Source: Gilliamella sp. wkB108 (lineage in GTDB: Bacteria > Pseudomonadota > Gammaproteobacteria > Enterobacterales > Orbaceae). From it: a stretch of 64,000 nucleotides of DNA. Below are positions 1-10,350 of this stretch, piece by piece. Numbering within the stretch: the first letter of the stretch is position 1; each line of letters begins with the position of its first letter. Below the pieces are notes generated by a model. The model had not been told where the DNA came from. It worked only from the letters and a program-made list of their open reading frames with translations, and made no database searches. The position numbers and the translations under genes were made by a program. The DNA is taken from contig NZ_LZGM01000012.1 in NCBI RefSeq assembly GCF_001690195.1, forward strand, positions 1 through 64,000, read 5' to 3'.

Positions 1-572
1 GCCGTCAATCCCCAAATCACATGATTATTATAATGATAAAAATAGAGTTGATGTTCCGATCTTTTTTGCCATTTTTTAGCTTTGTCAGGTAACAAATCAA
101 ATGGAAAATTATTCGCTGGTTTATAACCAATTAGCATGTTTGCTATTTGTGGTGGATTGTTGATAAACCAATCTATTGGCACAGTAAAAATTTCTTCAAC
201 TTCATCTGGATTAAGATGTAAATTATTTAAGGAACTAATTTCTGCAACAAAAGGGTAAATCATCATGCCAAGTGTTGCCATAAACTTAGGTAATTGGCCT
301 AAAATGGTTATTTCATTTGCTTCAATTCCTAATTCTTCGTAAGTTTCTCTTATCGCTGTGTGTTGTGGTGAATAATCCACAATTTCGACGCGACCACCCG
401 GAAAGCAGATATCACCCGGTTGCCATTTGAGTTTTTTTGATCTTACTTGGAATAATAATTGTAAATGTTCATCAATAGTTATAATAGGTATCAATATTGC
501 AGCTTTATTAGCAATTACTTTAACGGATTTTTGTGTTTGAATTTGTTTGGTTATTTTTTTAATTGTGATCAT
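1..572 (-). CDS. NUDIX hydrolase, CoA pyrophosphatase (NudL)-like, 3' end cut by window
   Basis: Manual translation from an ATG at 572-570 stays open to base 1, giving about 190 residues, so only a short C-terminal piece should be missing (E. coli NudL is about 190 residues). The segment LLFQVRSKKLKWQPGDICFP followed by GGR and then AIRETYEELGI combines the NudL-type motif just before the Nudix box with the REXXEE metal-binding core. Family knowledge: NudL-type enzymes cleave coenzyme A to 4'-phosphopantetheine and 3',5'-ADP. Substrate assignment is inferred from the motif order; a general NUDIX diphosphatase is the alternative. It is divergent from cyaA across about 110 bp. Confidence 0.75.
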   Translation of the reverse strand, partial: MITIKKITKQIQTQKSVKVIANKAAILIPIITIDEHLQLLFQVRSKKLKWQPGDICFPGGRVEIVDYSPQHTAIRETYEELGIEANEITILGQLPKFMATLGMMIYPFVAEISSLNNLHLNPDEVEEIFTVPIDWFINNPPQIANMLIGYKPANNFPFDLLPDKAKKWQKRSEHQLYFYHYNNHVIWGLT

Positions 573-685
573 AATAATTCAGTCTATTGAGATTTTAATA
601 TTTACATTCTATTTACGTTATACTAATAAAATGTTAGATTGAAATTGTGCGTAATTTAATACGCGTGTTTCACCTAAATGATGCT

Positions 686-3154
686 ATGCAATATTATATC
701 AATAACATAAAGAAAGAACTCAAAGATCTTGCAAACTTAAAACGCGAGCGTGCCTTGGTTGGCATGCCTGCTGCATTTCAGAGTGTTTTTACGTTACTGC
801 CGGTTCTTTTTCATTACAATAGTCCTGAACTACCAGGATATATAAATGATGATATGCCGTTTGGTATTGCTTATTATCAACCTTCGGATGAAATTGTTGA
901 ATTATTAAAAAATGATTTTAATTTTACTGCTTCATCCTCAACTGTTGCTTCAGATATATCTGCTTTATATTCAATGGGTAGTACCTGTTCTATTGGTCAA
1001 TCGGTTGAATCAGATTTAGATATTTGGCTCTGTATTGAAAATAGTTTGTCTGAAAATAGAAAACAAGCTTTACAGCAAAAATGCCATGCAATTGAACAAT
1101 GGGCTGAAAAACAGCAGGTAAAACTAACGCTATTTGTAGTGGATGTTGATCGTTTTATTAATCAGCACCATGAATGTTTAATGGGGGAAAACTGTGGATC
1201 GGCTCAACATATATTATTACTTGAAGAGTTTTATCGTTCCGCAAATTTGTTAGCAGGCAAATTGTTATTATGGTTTGCTGTACCCTTTGACTTTACTATA
1301 AATGGCAAAAACTATACGACTTACGAAGAATGTGTTAAGGCTCTAGTTGAATTAAAGTTGATCCAACGCGATGAGTGGATAGATTTTGGATCATTAACAG
1401 GTTTATCAGCTCAAGAGTATTTTGGCGCCAGTTTATGGCAACTCTATAAAAGTATTGATTCACCATTTAAAGCGGTACTAAAAACACTATTACTTGAAGC
1501 ATATTCTTGGATCTATCCAGAAAATAGAACTGTTGCTCATGAAATGAAAAATTGTATACAAACAGGCAACATACAAAATAGTCATTTAGATTCCTATTAC
1601 ATGCTTTTAGAAAGGATCACTAATTATCTGGTTGAGATTAAGGATTTCCAACGACTTGAATTAGTAAGAACCTGTTTTTATTTAAAGGTAAATGAAAAGT
1701 TATCTTTGCCAACAGTAACGCCTTCGTGGCGCAGAGCCGTATTAAGCCAATTGGTTGAACAGTGGGGCTGGAGTCCACAACTAATCGCCAAATTAGATGC
1801 AAGTCATACATGGAAAATAGCTCAAGTTCGTGAAGTACATGAAGTACTATTACATACTATGATGACAGGCTACCGTAATTTGCTTAACTTTGGGCGCCGT
1901 AATAATTTAGATTCTCTCATTAGCCCTCAAGATTTGGCAATTTTAACGCGTAAGCTGTATGCCTCTTTTGAAGTATTACCGGGTAAAATTACAACTTTAA
2001 AACTTAATATTTCTAATAATCTACAAGAAGATGCATTAACATTTATTCATGTCAATGAAGATAGAATAAATCGAGCTGGATGGTATGTTTACAATCAAAA
2101 ACCTATTCTTAATTCAATTGTAGGCCACCAATATTTAGAATATAGTAAATATCTAGTTAAACTCGTTGGTTGGTGTTACTTTAACGGGCTAATTTCTGAT
2201 TCAACCAAGTTTTTTTATCATGACGGTGATGAACGAGATAATATTAAAATCAGTAAACTGATTGACGATTTGAAAGGTTATTTTCCTATCGAAGTTGCTA
2301 CGGCAACCGAAGAGCAACTTTATGGTCCATGTGAAATTCGTCAGTTAGCCATAATTTTAAATTTAGAAGAAGATCCAACCTTTGATTTAGAATTAGAAAA
2401 TGATGTAAATACTAATGTACTCAATTATGGAAAAAAAGAACTTAGTTTAGTTGGATCTATCGATCTTCTTTATCGAAATTCATGGAATGAGATTCGAGTA
2501 TTACATTTTAATGGTGCATTATGTGTTCTAGAAGCAATTAAAGCATTATTAAATCGTATGCATAAAGATGCTGATTTACCTGAATCAATAGAGATTTTTT
2601 GCTACAGTAAAAATCTTGATGAGGAAATTAAACAGCAAATGAAGAAATTAATGGACGATTGCGTTGAGTTACGACTTACTACTACGCAAAACAACTCTAC
2701 CCAAGTACGACCATTAAGAATAGGGGGATCGTCATGGTATCTATTCTTTGAACGGCTCGGTGTATCATTTCATCAATTTGAAAATGCGATTGATTTATAT
2801 GGCGCAGTATCGAATAATAAAGTACAAGGTAGACCACTAAATATTTTAGATGAAACCAATGAACTTCCTAAAGAAATAGATAGTGTCGCTTACGAAGGCA
2901 TAATTCAATTCTTTTTTGAGGATACAGACACTGGATTTGATCTTTATATTCTAAATGAACATAACCAAGTCGAAATTTATCGCAATTGTAATGGAACGAA
3001 AGAAAATATGGTCAAAGATATTAATGATTTTTATGTTTTATCCGATGACCGTTTTACTTTCACAACAAGTAGTTCTGTTAATTTCAATCTACCACAATTT
3101 TATCAAATTACTTATAATAATCTTGGTGAACGCGAAATATTTCTATTAAATTAA
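686..3154 (+). CDS. cyaA: Class I adenylate cyclase
   Basis: Makes cAMP from ATP, the co-activator of CRP. The protein follows E. coli CyaA throughout: the catalytic stretch GSTCSIGQS then DLDIW (about residues 98-114 from the chosen start), the EYFGASLWQLYKSIDSP block, and the C-terminal regulatory half with NLPQFYQI. It lacks the roughly 30-residue tail of the E. coli protein. The frame is open upstream to a GTG at 647, but MQYYINNIKKELK at 686 aligns with the E. coli N terminus MYLYIETLKQRL, so 686 is preferred. Neither start has a good ribosome binding site, as is usual for cyaA. CRP-like sites at 13758 and 55560 are plausible targets of the pathway. Confidence 0.95.
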   Translation: MQYYINNIKKELKDLANLKRERALVGMPAAFQSVFTLLPVLFHYNSPELPGYINDDMPFGIAYYQPSDEIVELLKNDFNFTASSSTVASDISALYSMGSTCSIGQSVESDLDIWLCIENSLSENRKQALQQKCHAIEQWAEKQQVKLTLFVVDVDRFINQHHECLMGENCGSAQHILLLEEFYRSANLLAGKLLLWFAVPFDFTINGKNYTTYEECVKALVELKLIQRDEWIDFGSLTGLSAQEYFGASLWQLYKSIDSPFKAVLKTLLLEAYSWIYPENRTVAHEMKNCIQTGNIQNSHLDSYYMLLERITNYLVEIKDFQRLELVRTCFYLKVNEKLSLPTVTPSWRRAVLSQLVEQWGWSPQLIAKLDASHTWKIAQVREVHEVLLHTMMTGYRNLLNFGRRNNLDSLISPQDLAILTRKLYASFEVLPGKITTLKLNISNNLQEDALTFIHVNEDRINRAGWYVYNQKPILNSIVGHQYLEYSKYLVKLVGWCYFNGLISDSTKFFYHDGDERDNIKISKLIDDLKGYFPIEVATATEEQLYGPCEIRQLAIILNLEEDPTFDLELENDVNTNVLNYGKKELSLVGSIDLLYRNSWNEIRVLHFNGALCVLEAIKALLNRMHKDADLPESIEIFCYSKNLDEEIKQQMKKLMDDCVELRLTTTQNNSTQVRPLRIGGSSWYLFFERLGVSFHQFENAIDLYGAVSNNKVQGRPLNILDETNELPKEIDSVAYEGIIQFFFEDTDTGFDLYILNEHNQVEIYRNCNGTKENMVKDINDFYVLSDDRFTFTTSSSVNFNLPQFYQITYNNLGEREIFLLN

Positions 3155-3175
3155 GAAATTATAAATACTTCTGAT

Positions 3176-3212
3176 GTTGAAAACTTTCAGGAAAGCACTA
3201 CGTTTTAGTATA
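3176..3212 (+). repeat. Interspersed repeat, copy 1
   Basis: It contains TTCAGGAAAGCACTACGTTT followed by TAGTATA. The 20-base core is identical to copy 3 (41548-41584) and the flanks resemble copy 2 (17037-17074). It lies between the cyaA stop and the sigma-E promoter of rpoE. Function unknown. Confidence 0.6.
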
Positions 3213-3270
3213 AAAATAGGAAAAATATAGTTTTAATAGATAAAATAATCAAATTTCTATTAAAATATTG

Positions 3271-3298
3271 GGAACTTTTTTTTAATTTAATAATCTAA
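3271..3298 (+). promoter_or_regulatory. Sigma-E (RpoE) dependent promoter of rpoE
   Basis: GGAACTT at 3271-3277, a 16-base spacer, then TCTAA at 3294-3298. This matches the sigma-E consensus (GGAACTT, spacer of about 16, TCTGA/TCTAA) and sits 63 bp upstream of the rpoE ATG. In E. coli rpoE is likewise autoactivated, so positive autoregulation of the rpoE-rseA-rseB operon is the natural reading. Confidence 0.85.
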
Positions 3299-3360
3299 CT
3301 GTTAGTAAGCACTTTTTTGGGCCAAATAACAGTTATCAACATAATGGGGAATGGCCTTTA

Positions 3361-3933
3361 ATGGGGGAGCAATTAACCGACCAAGTATTGATTGAACGCG
3401 TACTAAATGGCGATAAAAATGCGTTTAATTTGCTTGTGATTCGTTATCAAAATAAATTAGCTCATCTTGTTTCCCGTTATGTACTGGCTTCAGAAGTTCC
3501 TGATGTGGTGCAAGAGACCTTTATCAAAGCTTACCGATCTTTAAGCTTGTTTAAAGGTGAAAGTATTTTTTATACTTGGTTGTATCGAATTGCAGTTAAT
3601 ACAGCTAAAAATTATTTAACTTCTCAAGGTCGACGACCACCGGCATCAGATATAGATGCTGATGAGGCTGAGAGTTATGAAGGTGCTGATTCATTAAGGG
3701 ATATAGATAACCCAGAAAGCTTAGTACTTTCAGATGAAGTTAAAAAAGTTGTATTTGAAACAATTGAAGCGTTACCGGATGATTTAAGAACAGCTATCAC
3801 ATTACGTGAAATTGAAGGTCTTAGTTATGAGGAAATCGCCGAAATTATGGATACACCCGTTGGAACAGTAAGATCACGGATTTTTAGAGCGCGTGATGCT
3901 ATTGATGAAAAAATTAAACCATTACTTAGTTAA
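3361..3933 (+). CDS. rpoE: Envelope-stress sigma factor sigma-E (RpoE)
   Basis: ECF sigma factor that directs RNA polymerase to envelope-stress promoters and is held inactive by RseA. The 190-residue protein matches E. coli RpoE end to end: region 2 (FNLLVIRYQNKLAHLVSRY, DVVQETFIKAYR, FYTWLYRIAVNTAKNYL) and region 4 (LREIEGLSYEEIAEIMDTPV, VRSRIFRARDAID). The ATG at 3361 follows a GGGGA sequence. It is the first gene of an operon with rseA and rseB, with its own type of promoter at 3271-3298. Confidence 0.97.
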   Translation: MGEQLTDQVLIERVLNGDKNAFNLLVIRYQNKLAHLVSRYVLASEVPDVVQETFIKAYRSLSLFKGESIFYTWLYRIAVNTAKNYLTSQGRRPPASDIDADEAESYEGADSLRDIDNPESLVLSDEVKKVVFETIEALPDDLRTAITLREIEGLSYEEIAEIMDTPVGTVRSRIFRARDAIDEKIKPLLS

Positions 3934-3983
3934 TGGTTAACAACAAATTAACCAAAAGTAGTCATAAATTTAAGGTATCTACT

Positions 3984-4547
3984 ATGCAAATAGAAAGTAA
4001 AGAGCAACTTTCATTACTTATGGATGGTGAATTTACAGATAAGAATGTTCTTAATGATGTGTTAAACGATGAAAGTTTGCAATCATGCTGGCATCGATAT
4101 CATGTTGTAAGAGGCGTCATGCGAGGTGAATTGCATAATAGTTCCTTGACCTTAGATATTTCCAAACAAGTGGCTCAAGCGATAGCAAATGAAGATATTT
4201 ATCAGCCATTAACTGATGAGCAGCCTAAACCTAATGAGGTTGTCATGCCTAAAGTTAATACATTATTTTGGGTTCGAGTCAAAGACGTTATTGGTAAGAT
4301 TAGTCAAGTTGGTCTAGCGGCTTGTGTGACTTTAGCTATTATTGCTGGTGTTCAGTATCATCAAGATCAAACAAAAAATGATAATGGAGTGCCAACATTA
4401 AATACGGTACCTGTAGGCGTTAATATTGCGCCAGTTGGTGGTATAACTCAACAGAATGATCAACAGTTACTTGAGAAAAAACAATACGATAAAATTAGAT
4501 TGCTTGTTCAAGATTATGAATTACAAAAAAGATTAAATGCGCATTAA
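3984..4547 (+). CDS. rseA: Anti-sigma-E factor RseA
   Basis: Single-pass inner-membrane anti-sigma factor. The cytoplasmic N-terminal domain binds RpoE, a hydrophobic segment follows (GLAACVTLAIIAGV, roughly residues 109-122), and a periplasmic tail ends in a VQDYELQKRL segment also present in E. coli RseA. The frame starts at an ATG overlapping the rpoE stop (3933), but the homologous N terminus is MQIESKEQLSLLMDGE at 3984, preceded by AAGG at the right distance. A 51-nt rpoE-rseA gap then replaces the overlap; translation from 3933 by coupling cannot be excluded. E. coli RseA is longer after the DYELQ segment. Confidence 0.92.
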   Translation: MQIESKEQLSLLMDGEFTDKNVLNDVLNDESLQSCWHRYHVVRGVMRGELHNSSLTLDISKQVAQAIANEDIYQPLTDEQPKPNEVVMPKVNTLFWVRVKDVIGKISQVGLAACVTLAIIAGVQYHQDQTKNDNGVPTLNTVPVGVNIAPVGGITQQNDQQLLEKKQYDKIRLLVQDYELQKRLNAH

Positions 4548-4553
4548 GCAGAG

Positions 4554-5555
4554 ATGAAATTTCAACGTTATTTAATCCAATTCTTTACTAAACAGAGTAG
4601 AAGGTGCATTTCTACTCTGTTTTTTGCATTTTTTTCACTATTTGTTTATGCCAATGATACAGATGAAGCGTTGATGCTTTTAAATAAGATGAATAATGCG
4701 GTACTCAATCAAAGTTATCGTATTAATTTTCTGTTACAAGACAAAAATCAATATGTAGTAACATTTGAATACACTCATTTAGGTGCGTCAAAAAAAGAAG
4801 ATATTAATGCTTACTTACTTTATCTTGAAGGCCCGGCAAAAGAGATTATTTTACATAATGGTGTAACAAGTTATTTTCAACCAGATAGTCCGTCATTTTC
4901 TATAAATAGCCCTCGTATTATCGAAGCTTTCCCTGATGTTATTTATAATAATTTTACCAATCTTACAGAGATCTATGATTTTATTTTATTAGGAAAAACA
5001 AGAACAGCTAATCGAAGTGTACAACTCGTTAAAATAATTGCTAAAGATAAAGATCGTTACAGCTATATTATTTGGGTTGATGAAGAAACGTATTTACCAA
5101 TTCGTATAGATTTACTCGATCAAAATAATGAAATTATTAGTCAGGTAAAAGTGGTTCAGTTAGATATGAATTTTGATAAGCAAAAAATAGCAAACTATAT
5201 TAATAGTCGAACTTATCCAATTTTGTTATCAGTCGATGAACAAGATAATGCGTTAGATGAGTGGCGCTTGGCTTGGTTACCTAAAGGATTCGAAGAGATT
5301 GCAGCTTATAATGTTAACTTTTATAATTCAGAGATAGCAACCAAATTATTTTCTGACGGCGTCTTTTCGTTTACCGTTAATGTTTCCCCTGAAGTGACTA
5401 AGCAGTCTAACCAATTTATACAACAAGGTGGGCGAACAATTTTTTCAACCAATATTGCTAATAAAAATATTATTATTATTGGAAACTTACCACGGACTAC
5501 TATTGAGCGTATTGCACAAAATATTGTTGAGAAATCATCACAAACCTCGCGATAA
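4554..5555 (+). CDS. rseB: Periplasmic sigma-E regulator RseB (MucB)
   Basis: RseB binds the periplasmic part of RseA and protects it from DegS, and it senses mislocalised lipoprotein/LPS signals. The 333-residue protein has a basic N terminus, a hydrophobic core (TLFFAFFSLFVYA) and a likely signal-peptidase site after YA, then a LolA-like N domain and a C domain (DEWRLAWLPKGFEEIAAYNV). It starts 6 bp after rseA. No rseC follows: the next gene is lepA after 135 bp, unlike E. coli rpoE-rseABC. Confidence 0.9.
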   Translation: MKFQRYLIQFFTKQSRRCISTLFFAFFSLFVYANDTDEALMLLNKMNNAVLNQSYRINFLLQDKNQYVVTFEYTHLGASKKEDINAYLLYLEGPAKEIILHNGVTSYFQPDSPSFSINSPRIIEAFPDVIYNNFTNLTEIYDFILLGKTRTANRSVQLVKIIAKDKDRYSYIIWVDEETYLPIRIDLLDQNNEIISQVKVVQLDMNFDKQKIANYINSRTYPILLSVDEQDNALDEWRLAWLPKGFEEIAAYNVNFYNSEIATKLFSDGVFSFTVNVSPEVTKQSNQFIQQGGRTIFSTNIANKNIIIIGNLPRTTIERIAQNIVEKSSQTSR

Positions 5556-5690
5556 CACTATGCTTAGTGGTTATTAATGTGTAAAATGCTTCTTTTCTAT
5601 TTTCGTGATTATTTAAAATATTATTTTTAGCAAGTGGCATTTTAGATAATTAACAGTACATAACTAAAATACAAATTATAATTTATTGAT

Positions 5691-7487
5691 ATGAATAAAA
5701 ATATCCGCAATTTTTCAATCATTGCTCATATTGACCATGGTAAATCAACGCTTTCAGACCGTATTATACAAATTTGTGGTGGACTTTCTGACCGCGAAAT
5801 GGAAGCCCAAGTGCTAGATTCAATGGATCTAGAGCGTGAGCGTGGTATAACAATTAAAGCACAAAGTGTTACCTTAGATTATCATGCTAAAAATGGCCAA
5901 ACATATCAGCTCAATTTTATTGATACTCCGGGTCATGTTGATTTTTCATATGAAGTTTCACGTTCACTTGCTGCTTGTGAAGGAGCATTATTAGTGGTCG
6001 ATGCCGGACAAGGCGTTGAGGCCCAAACATTAGCCAACTGCTATACCGCGTTAGATATGGATCTCGAAGTGGTTCCTGTTCTTAACAAAATAGATTTACC
6101 CGCAGCCGAACCGGAGCGTGTCGCTGAGGAAATTGAAGATATTGTCGGTATTGATGCGAGTAATGCCGTTCGTTGCTCAGCAAAAACAGGTGTTGGTGTA
6201 ATTGATGTCCTTGAGCAGTTAGTTAATGATATCCCACCTCCGGAAGGTGATTCTGATGCTCCACTACAAGCTTTGATTATTGATTCATGGTTTGATAATT
6301 ACTTAGGTGTGGTATCGCTCATTCGTATTAAAAATGGTGAACTCCAGAAAGGCGATAAAATAAAAGTCATGAGTACTGGTATGACTTATAATGTCGATCG
6401 TCTTGGGATATTTACCCCTAAACAAGTAGATAAAGATCGTTTACATTGTGGCGAAGTAGGTTGGGTTGTTTGTGCAATTAAAGATATTTTAGGCGCGCCA
6501 GTCGGTGATACTTTAACCTCAGCACGAACACCAGCGGATAAACCTCTACCCGGATTTAAAAAAGTTAAACCGCAAGTTTATGCAGGTTTATTTCCGACAA
6601 GTTCAGACGATTATGAAGCTTTTCGTGATGCACTTGGTAAATTAAGCTTAAATGATGCTTCACTATTTTATGAACCTGAAAATTCGGGTGCATTAGGTTT
6701 TGGATTCCGTTGCGGTTTTCTTGGTTTACTGCACATGGAAATCATCCAAGAACGTTTAGAGCGTGAATATAATCTGGACCTCATTACCACAGCTCCAACG
6801 GTAGTTTACGAAGTATTAACCACTTCCAATGAGATTATTTATGTGGATAGTCCTGCTAAACTACCTGCTGTAAATAATATTCAAGAGCTTCGTGAACCTA
6901 TTGCAGAATGTAATATTCTTGTACCACAAACTTATTTAGGTAATGTTATTACCTTGTGTGTTGAAAAACGTGGTGTACAAACCCATATGGTTTATCATGG
7001 CAATCAAGTTGCTTTAACTTATGAAATACCAATGACAGAAGTGGTATTAGACTTTTTTGACAAACTCAAATCAACGTCTCGAGGTTATGCGTCATTAGAT
7101 TATAGTTTTAAACGTTTTCAGGTTGCCGATATGGTACGCTTAGATGTACTGATTAATGGTGAAAGAGTTGATGCTTTAGCTTTAATCACACACAGAGATA
7201 ATGCCGCCTATCGTGGACGAGAATTAGTCGAGAAAATGAAAGATCTCATTCCTCGTCAGCAGTTTGATATCGCAATCCAAGCAGCTATTGGCAATCATAT
7301 AATTGCACGATCAACAGTAAAACAGTTACGCAAAAACGTACTCGCCAAATGTTATGGTGGTGACGTTAGCCGTAAAAAGAAACTTTTACAAAAGCAAAAA
7401 GAAGGTAAAAAACGTATGAAACAAGTGGGTAATGTTGAGTTACCACAAGAAGCGTTTTTAGCCATTTTGCATGTAGGAAAAGATTAA
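5691..7487 (+). CDS. lepA: Elongation factor 4 (LepA), back-translocating ribosomal GTPase
   Basis: Translational GTPase that acts on stalled or mis-translocated ribosomes. The G1 motif AHIDHGKST is at residues 12-20, followed by RGITI, DTPGH and NKID. The LepA-specific C-terminal domain ends in [15 protein letters not shown]. The length of 598 is within one residue of E. coli LepA, with near-identical sequence. The start [11 protein letters not shown] matches the family. It is followed 20 bp later by lepB, the conserved lepA-lepB pair. Confidence 0.97.
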   Translation: MNKNIRNFSIIAHIDHGKSTLSDRIIQICGGLSDREMEAQVLDSMDLERERGITIKAQSVTLDYHAKNGQTYQLNFIDTPGHVDFSYEVSRSLAACEGALLVVDAGQGVEAQTLANCYTALDMDLEVVPVLNKIDLPAAEPERVAEEIEDIVGIDASNAVRCSAKTGVGVIDVLEQLVNDIPPPEGDSDAPLQALIIDSWFDNYLGVVSLIRIKNGELQKGDKIKVMSTGMTYNVDRLGIFTPKQVDKDRLHCGEVGWVVCAIKDILGAPVGDTLTSARTPADKPLPGFKKVKPQVYAGLFPTSSDDYEAFRDALGKLSLNDASLFYEPENSGALGFGFRCGFLGLLHMEIIQERLEREYNLDLITTAPTVVYEVLTTSNEIIYVDSPAKLPAVNNIQELREPIAECNILVPQTYLGNVITLCVEKRGVQTHMVYHGNQVALTYEIPMTEVVLDFFDKLKSTSRGYASLDYSFKRFQVADMVRLDVLINGERVDALALITHRDNAAYRGRELVEKMKDLIPRQQFDIAIQAAIGNHIIARSTVKQLRKNVLAKCYGGDVSRKKKLLQKQKEGKKRMKQVGNVELPQEAFLAILHVGKD

Positions 7488-7507
7488 TCAGTTAAAGAGG
7501 AAGAAAA

Positions 7508-8512
7508 ATGGCTGGAACATTTGCCATCATATTAACATTTGCCACATTTATTACTGGGATCTTTTGGTTTTTAGAGAAATTCAAATGGAAACCAGCAAGA
7601 CAACGAAAAGTTGAAGAAGTTCGTAAACAATGTAATGGTGATGTTGATGGAAAGATACTTGCAGAGGTAGGTAAACCAAAAGGGTGGGTTGAAAGTTTAG
7701 CATCTTTTTTTCCCGTTTTATTCGTGGTGTTTTTTATCCGCTCTTTTCTTTTTGAGCCTTTTCAAATACCGTCAGGTTCAATGATGCAAACCTTATTAAT
7801 TGGTGATTTTATTGCAGTCCAAAAATATTCATATGGGCTACGCGATCCTATTACCAATACGGTATTAATTCCAACGGGTCACCCAAAACGTGGCGAAGTA
7901 GCGGTATTTAAACATCCGAATGTGCCACAAATGGATTTAATTAAACGGGTTGTTGGATTACCGGGAGATAAAATAGTTTATCTTGTTAAAGAGAAAAAAA
8001 TACTTATTTATCCACATTGCCAAACGGCCAGTGAAGATTGTGTAGATCAACAAAAAACCGAGCCTCTCGACTTACATTATACTGAGCCAACAATCAGCGA
8101 TTGGAAAGAAGTACATCAAAATTTTAAATCAAATCCTAATTTTTATACTGTAGAGCAGTATAAAAAAGAAGGTATCGTTGATTCTGATTCATTAATTACC
8201 TTAAATATACAAATACAACAAGAAACCTTAGGTGATGAACCTCACGAGATCTTAACTACACTAGGTACACAAGAAGATCCTAACTATTTTTTCCAACAAA
8301 AAGGCCAACCTAAAGCAACTTGGGTCGTACCAGAAGGTCATTATTTCATGATGGGCGATAACCGTGATAATAGTGGTGATAGCCGTTATTTTGGTTTTGT
8401 ACCAGAAAAGAATTTTGTTGGTCGAGCGACTGCAATTTGGTTTAGTTTAGAAAAACAGCCAGATGAATGGCCTACAGGTATTCGATTTAACCGTATCGGT
8501 GGTATACATTAG
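7508..8512 (+). CDS. lepB: Signal peptidase I
   Basis: Inner-membrane serine protease that removes Sec and Tat signal peptides. It has two N-terminal membrane segments (about residues 3-22 and 67-82) and a periplasmic catalytic domain. The catalytic Ser is at 91 in PSGSM and the general-base Lys at 146 in [12 protein letters not shown]; the C-terminal box is [11 protein letters not shown]. The ATG at 7508 follows AAAGAGGAAG. It has the large beta-rich insertion typical of gammaproteobacterial LepB. Confidence 0.97.
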   Translation: MAGTFAIILTFATFITGIFWFLEKFKWKPARQRKVEEVRKQCNGDVDGKILAEVGKPKGWVESLASFFPVLFVVFFIRSFLFEPFQIPSGSMMQTLLIGDFIAVQKYSYGLRDPITNTVLIPTGHPKRGEVAVFKHPNVPQMDLIKRVVGLPGDKIVYLVKEKKILIYPHCQTASEDCVDQQKTEPLDLHYTEPTISDWKEVHQNFKSNPNFYTVEQYKKEGIVDSDSLITLNIQIQQETLGDEPHEILTTLGTQEDPNYFFQQKGQPKATWVVPEGHYFMMGDNRDNSGDSRYFGFVPEKNFVGRATAIWFSLEKQPDEWPTGIRFNRIGGIH

Positions 8513-8523
8513 TTACAACTACT

Positions 8524-9198
8524 ATGAAGAAATTTAGTCAAATACAACAAGCACTAAACTATCAGTTTAAAGATATATCCTTACTTGAATTAGCACTTAC
8601 TCATCGAAGTGCTAATAAATTACATAATGAACGTTTAGAGTTTTTAGGCGATTCTATACTTAGCTTTGTGATTGCCGACGAACTTTTTCACCGTTTTGTA
8701 AAACAAGATGAAGGTGACTTAAGCCAAATGCGTGCTAGCTTAGTTTGTGGTCAAACCCTAGCTGAGATAGGCAAAAACTTTAAATTAGGTGATCATCTTA
8801 TTCTTGGTCAAGGAGAGTTAAAAAGTGGAGGTTACCGACGTGAATCGATTATTTCTGATGCAGTGGAAGCCATTATTGGAGCCATTTATTTAGATAGTGA
8901 TATTGAAAATATACGACGGCTAATCTTACTTTGGTACCAATCACGTTTAGAAGAGATAAAACCGGGTATTAAACAAAAAGATGCCAAAACTCGTTTACAA
9001 GAATATTTGCAAGGTATTCATCGAGAACGCCCATGTTATTTGATTATTGAAGTAACGGGTGATAATCATGAACAAGAGTTTTTAATCCAATGTAAGATTG
9101 ACAATGATAACCGAGAATATTTAGGACGGGGTTTGAGTCGTCGTAAAGCAGAACAAGCAGCAGCTCAAGAAGCGTTAAAGCAATTAGGTATAAAATGA
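8524..9198 (+). CDS. rnc: Ribonuclease III
   Basis: Double-strand-specific endoribonuclease for rRNA and mRNA processing. The signature [11 protein letters not shown] carries metal-binding Glu39 and Asp43; [14 protein letters not shown] carries Asp112 and Glu115. A C-terminal dsRNA-binding domain (about 153-224) ends in [17 protein letters not shown]. Length 224 against 226 in E. coli. Its TGA stop overlaps the era ATG (ATGA), indicating coupled translation as in other rnc-era operons. Confidence 0.97.
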   Translation: MKKFSQIQQALNYQFKDISLLELALTHRSANKLHNERLEFLGDSILSFVIADELFHRFVKQDEGDLSQMRASLVCGQTLAEIGKNFKLGDHLILGQGELKSGGYRRESIISDAVEAIIGAIYLDSDIENIRRLILLWYQSRLEEIKPGIKQKDAKTRLQEYLQGIHRERPCYLIIEVTGDNHEQEFLIQCKIDNDNREYLGRGLSRRKAEQAAAQEALKQLGIK

Positions 9199-10100
9199 CA
9201 GAAACAACACAGCATTGTGGATTTGTTGCCATTGTAGGCAGACCAAATGTGGGTAAATCAACACTATTGAATCAATTATTGGGTCAAAAGATTTCAATAA
9301 CTTCGCGTAAAGCTCAGACGACTCGTCACCGGATTATCGGTATTGATACACAAGATAATAATCAAGTTATCTATATTGATACACCCGGACTGCATATTGA
9401 AGAGAAAAGAGCAATTAACCGCTTAATGAATCGAGCTGCGAGTAGTTCAATAGGTGATGTTGAACTGGTTATCTTTGTGGTTGAAGGCACACATTGGAAT
9501 GATGATGATGAAATGGTTGCCAATAAACTAAAAGGGTGTAAATGTCCGGTGTTATTGGTGATTAATAAGATTGATAATGTGATAGATAAAACTCAACTAT
9601 TACCACATATCCAAGAAATTAGTCAAAAAGTAGATTTTCTTGAAGTCGTACCGATTAGCGCCGAAAAAGGTGAAGGTATTGAGATCATCAAAGATATTGT
9701 CAAACAGCATTTACCGGAAGGGGAACATCATTTTCCGGAGGATTATATTACTGATCGCTCACAACGTTTTATGGCTTCTGAAATTATACGTGAAAAATTG
9801 ATGCGTTTCTTAGGTGACGAATTACCCTATTCGGTCACGGTTGAAATCGAACAATTTAAAGTTGATGAACGTAACGGCATGTACCGGATTAATGGACTCA
9901 TTTTAGTTGAACGAGACGGACAAAAGAAAATGGTCATCGGTAACAAAGGCGAAAAAATCAAAAAAATAGGTATTGAAGCACGTAAAGATATGCAATCCTT
10001 TTTTGACAATAAAGTCCATTTAGAACTTTGGGTAAAAGTGAAAGCTGGCTGGGCTGATGATGAACGAGCCTTACGTAGTCTAGGTTACAGTGATGATTAA
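9195..10100 (+). CDS. era: GTPase Era
   Basis: Ras-like GTPase with a C-terminal KH domain that binds the 3' end of 16S rRNA during 30S maturation. G1 is GRPNVGKS at residues 15-22, G3 is DTPG at 62-65, and G4 NKID comes later. The KH part carries [13 protein letters not shown]. The start overlaps the rnc stop by 4 bases. In E. coli recO follows; here transcription runs into a noncoding stretch and then the convergent idnR gene, so recO is not in its usual place. Confidence 0.97.
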   Translation: MTETTQHCGFVAIVGRPNVGKSTLLNQLLGQKISITSRKAQTTRHRIIGIDTQDNNQVIYIDTPGLHIEEKRAINRLMNRAASSSIGDVELVIFVVEGTHWNDDDEMVANKLKGCKCPVLLVINKIDNVIDKTQLLPHIQEISQKVDFLEVVPISAEKGEGIEIIKDIVKQHLPEGEHHFPEDYITDRSQRFMASEIIREKLMRFLGDELPYSVTVEIEQFKVDERNGMYRINGLILVERDGQKKMVIGNKGEKIKKIGIEARKDMQSFFDNKVHLELWVKVKAGWADDERALRSLGYSDD

Positions 10101-10212
10101 TTTCAACTAGGGTGTATTTGATGATCGGGGAAAATAATATATATCAGATCTAATATGACTGATAAGAAGCATCTAACCGTTATTCAAAAACAATCTGTAA
10201 ATCTGTTAAATG

Positions 10213-10241
10213 ATGAGCTAATGACACCTATATTAGCTCAT
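10213..10241. repeat. 10-bp inverted repeat between era and idnR
   Basis: ATGAGCTAAT at 10213-10222 and its exact complement ATTAGCTCAT at 10232-10241 enclose a 9-base loop. It lies in the 250-bp gap between convergent era and idnR. There is no T-run on either side, so it is at most a weak bidirectional terminator. Nothing else is recognisable in this gap. Confidence 0.4.
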
Positions 10242-10350
10242 AACTGACAAGTCTCAATAGGCATATTTAACTTATTGCTAACTCACCAACCTTAAACTTA
10301 ACATTTTTAATGAAATCGATACGCGGCTAAAAGTATGTGATGATAATCAC

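Noticed and set aside
3933-3983. rseA start overlapping the rpoE stop
   Set aside because: The extra 17 residues have no counterpart in RseA, and the ATG at 3984 has a better ribosome binding site. Coupling is possible but less likely.
10101-10350. Search for a recO remnant after era
   Set aside because: The 250-bp gap shows no recO-like reading frame in any direction.
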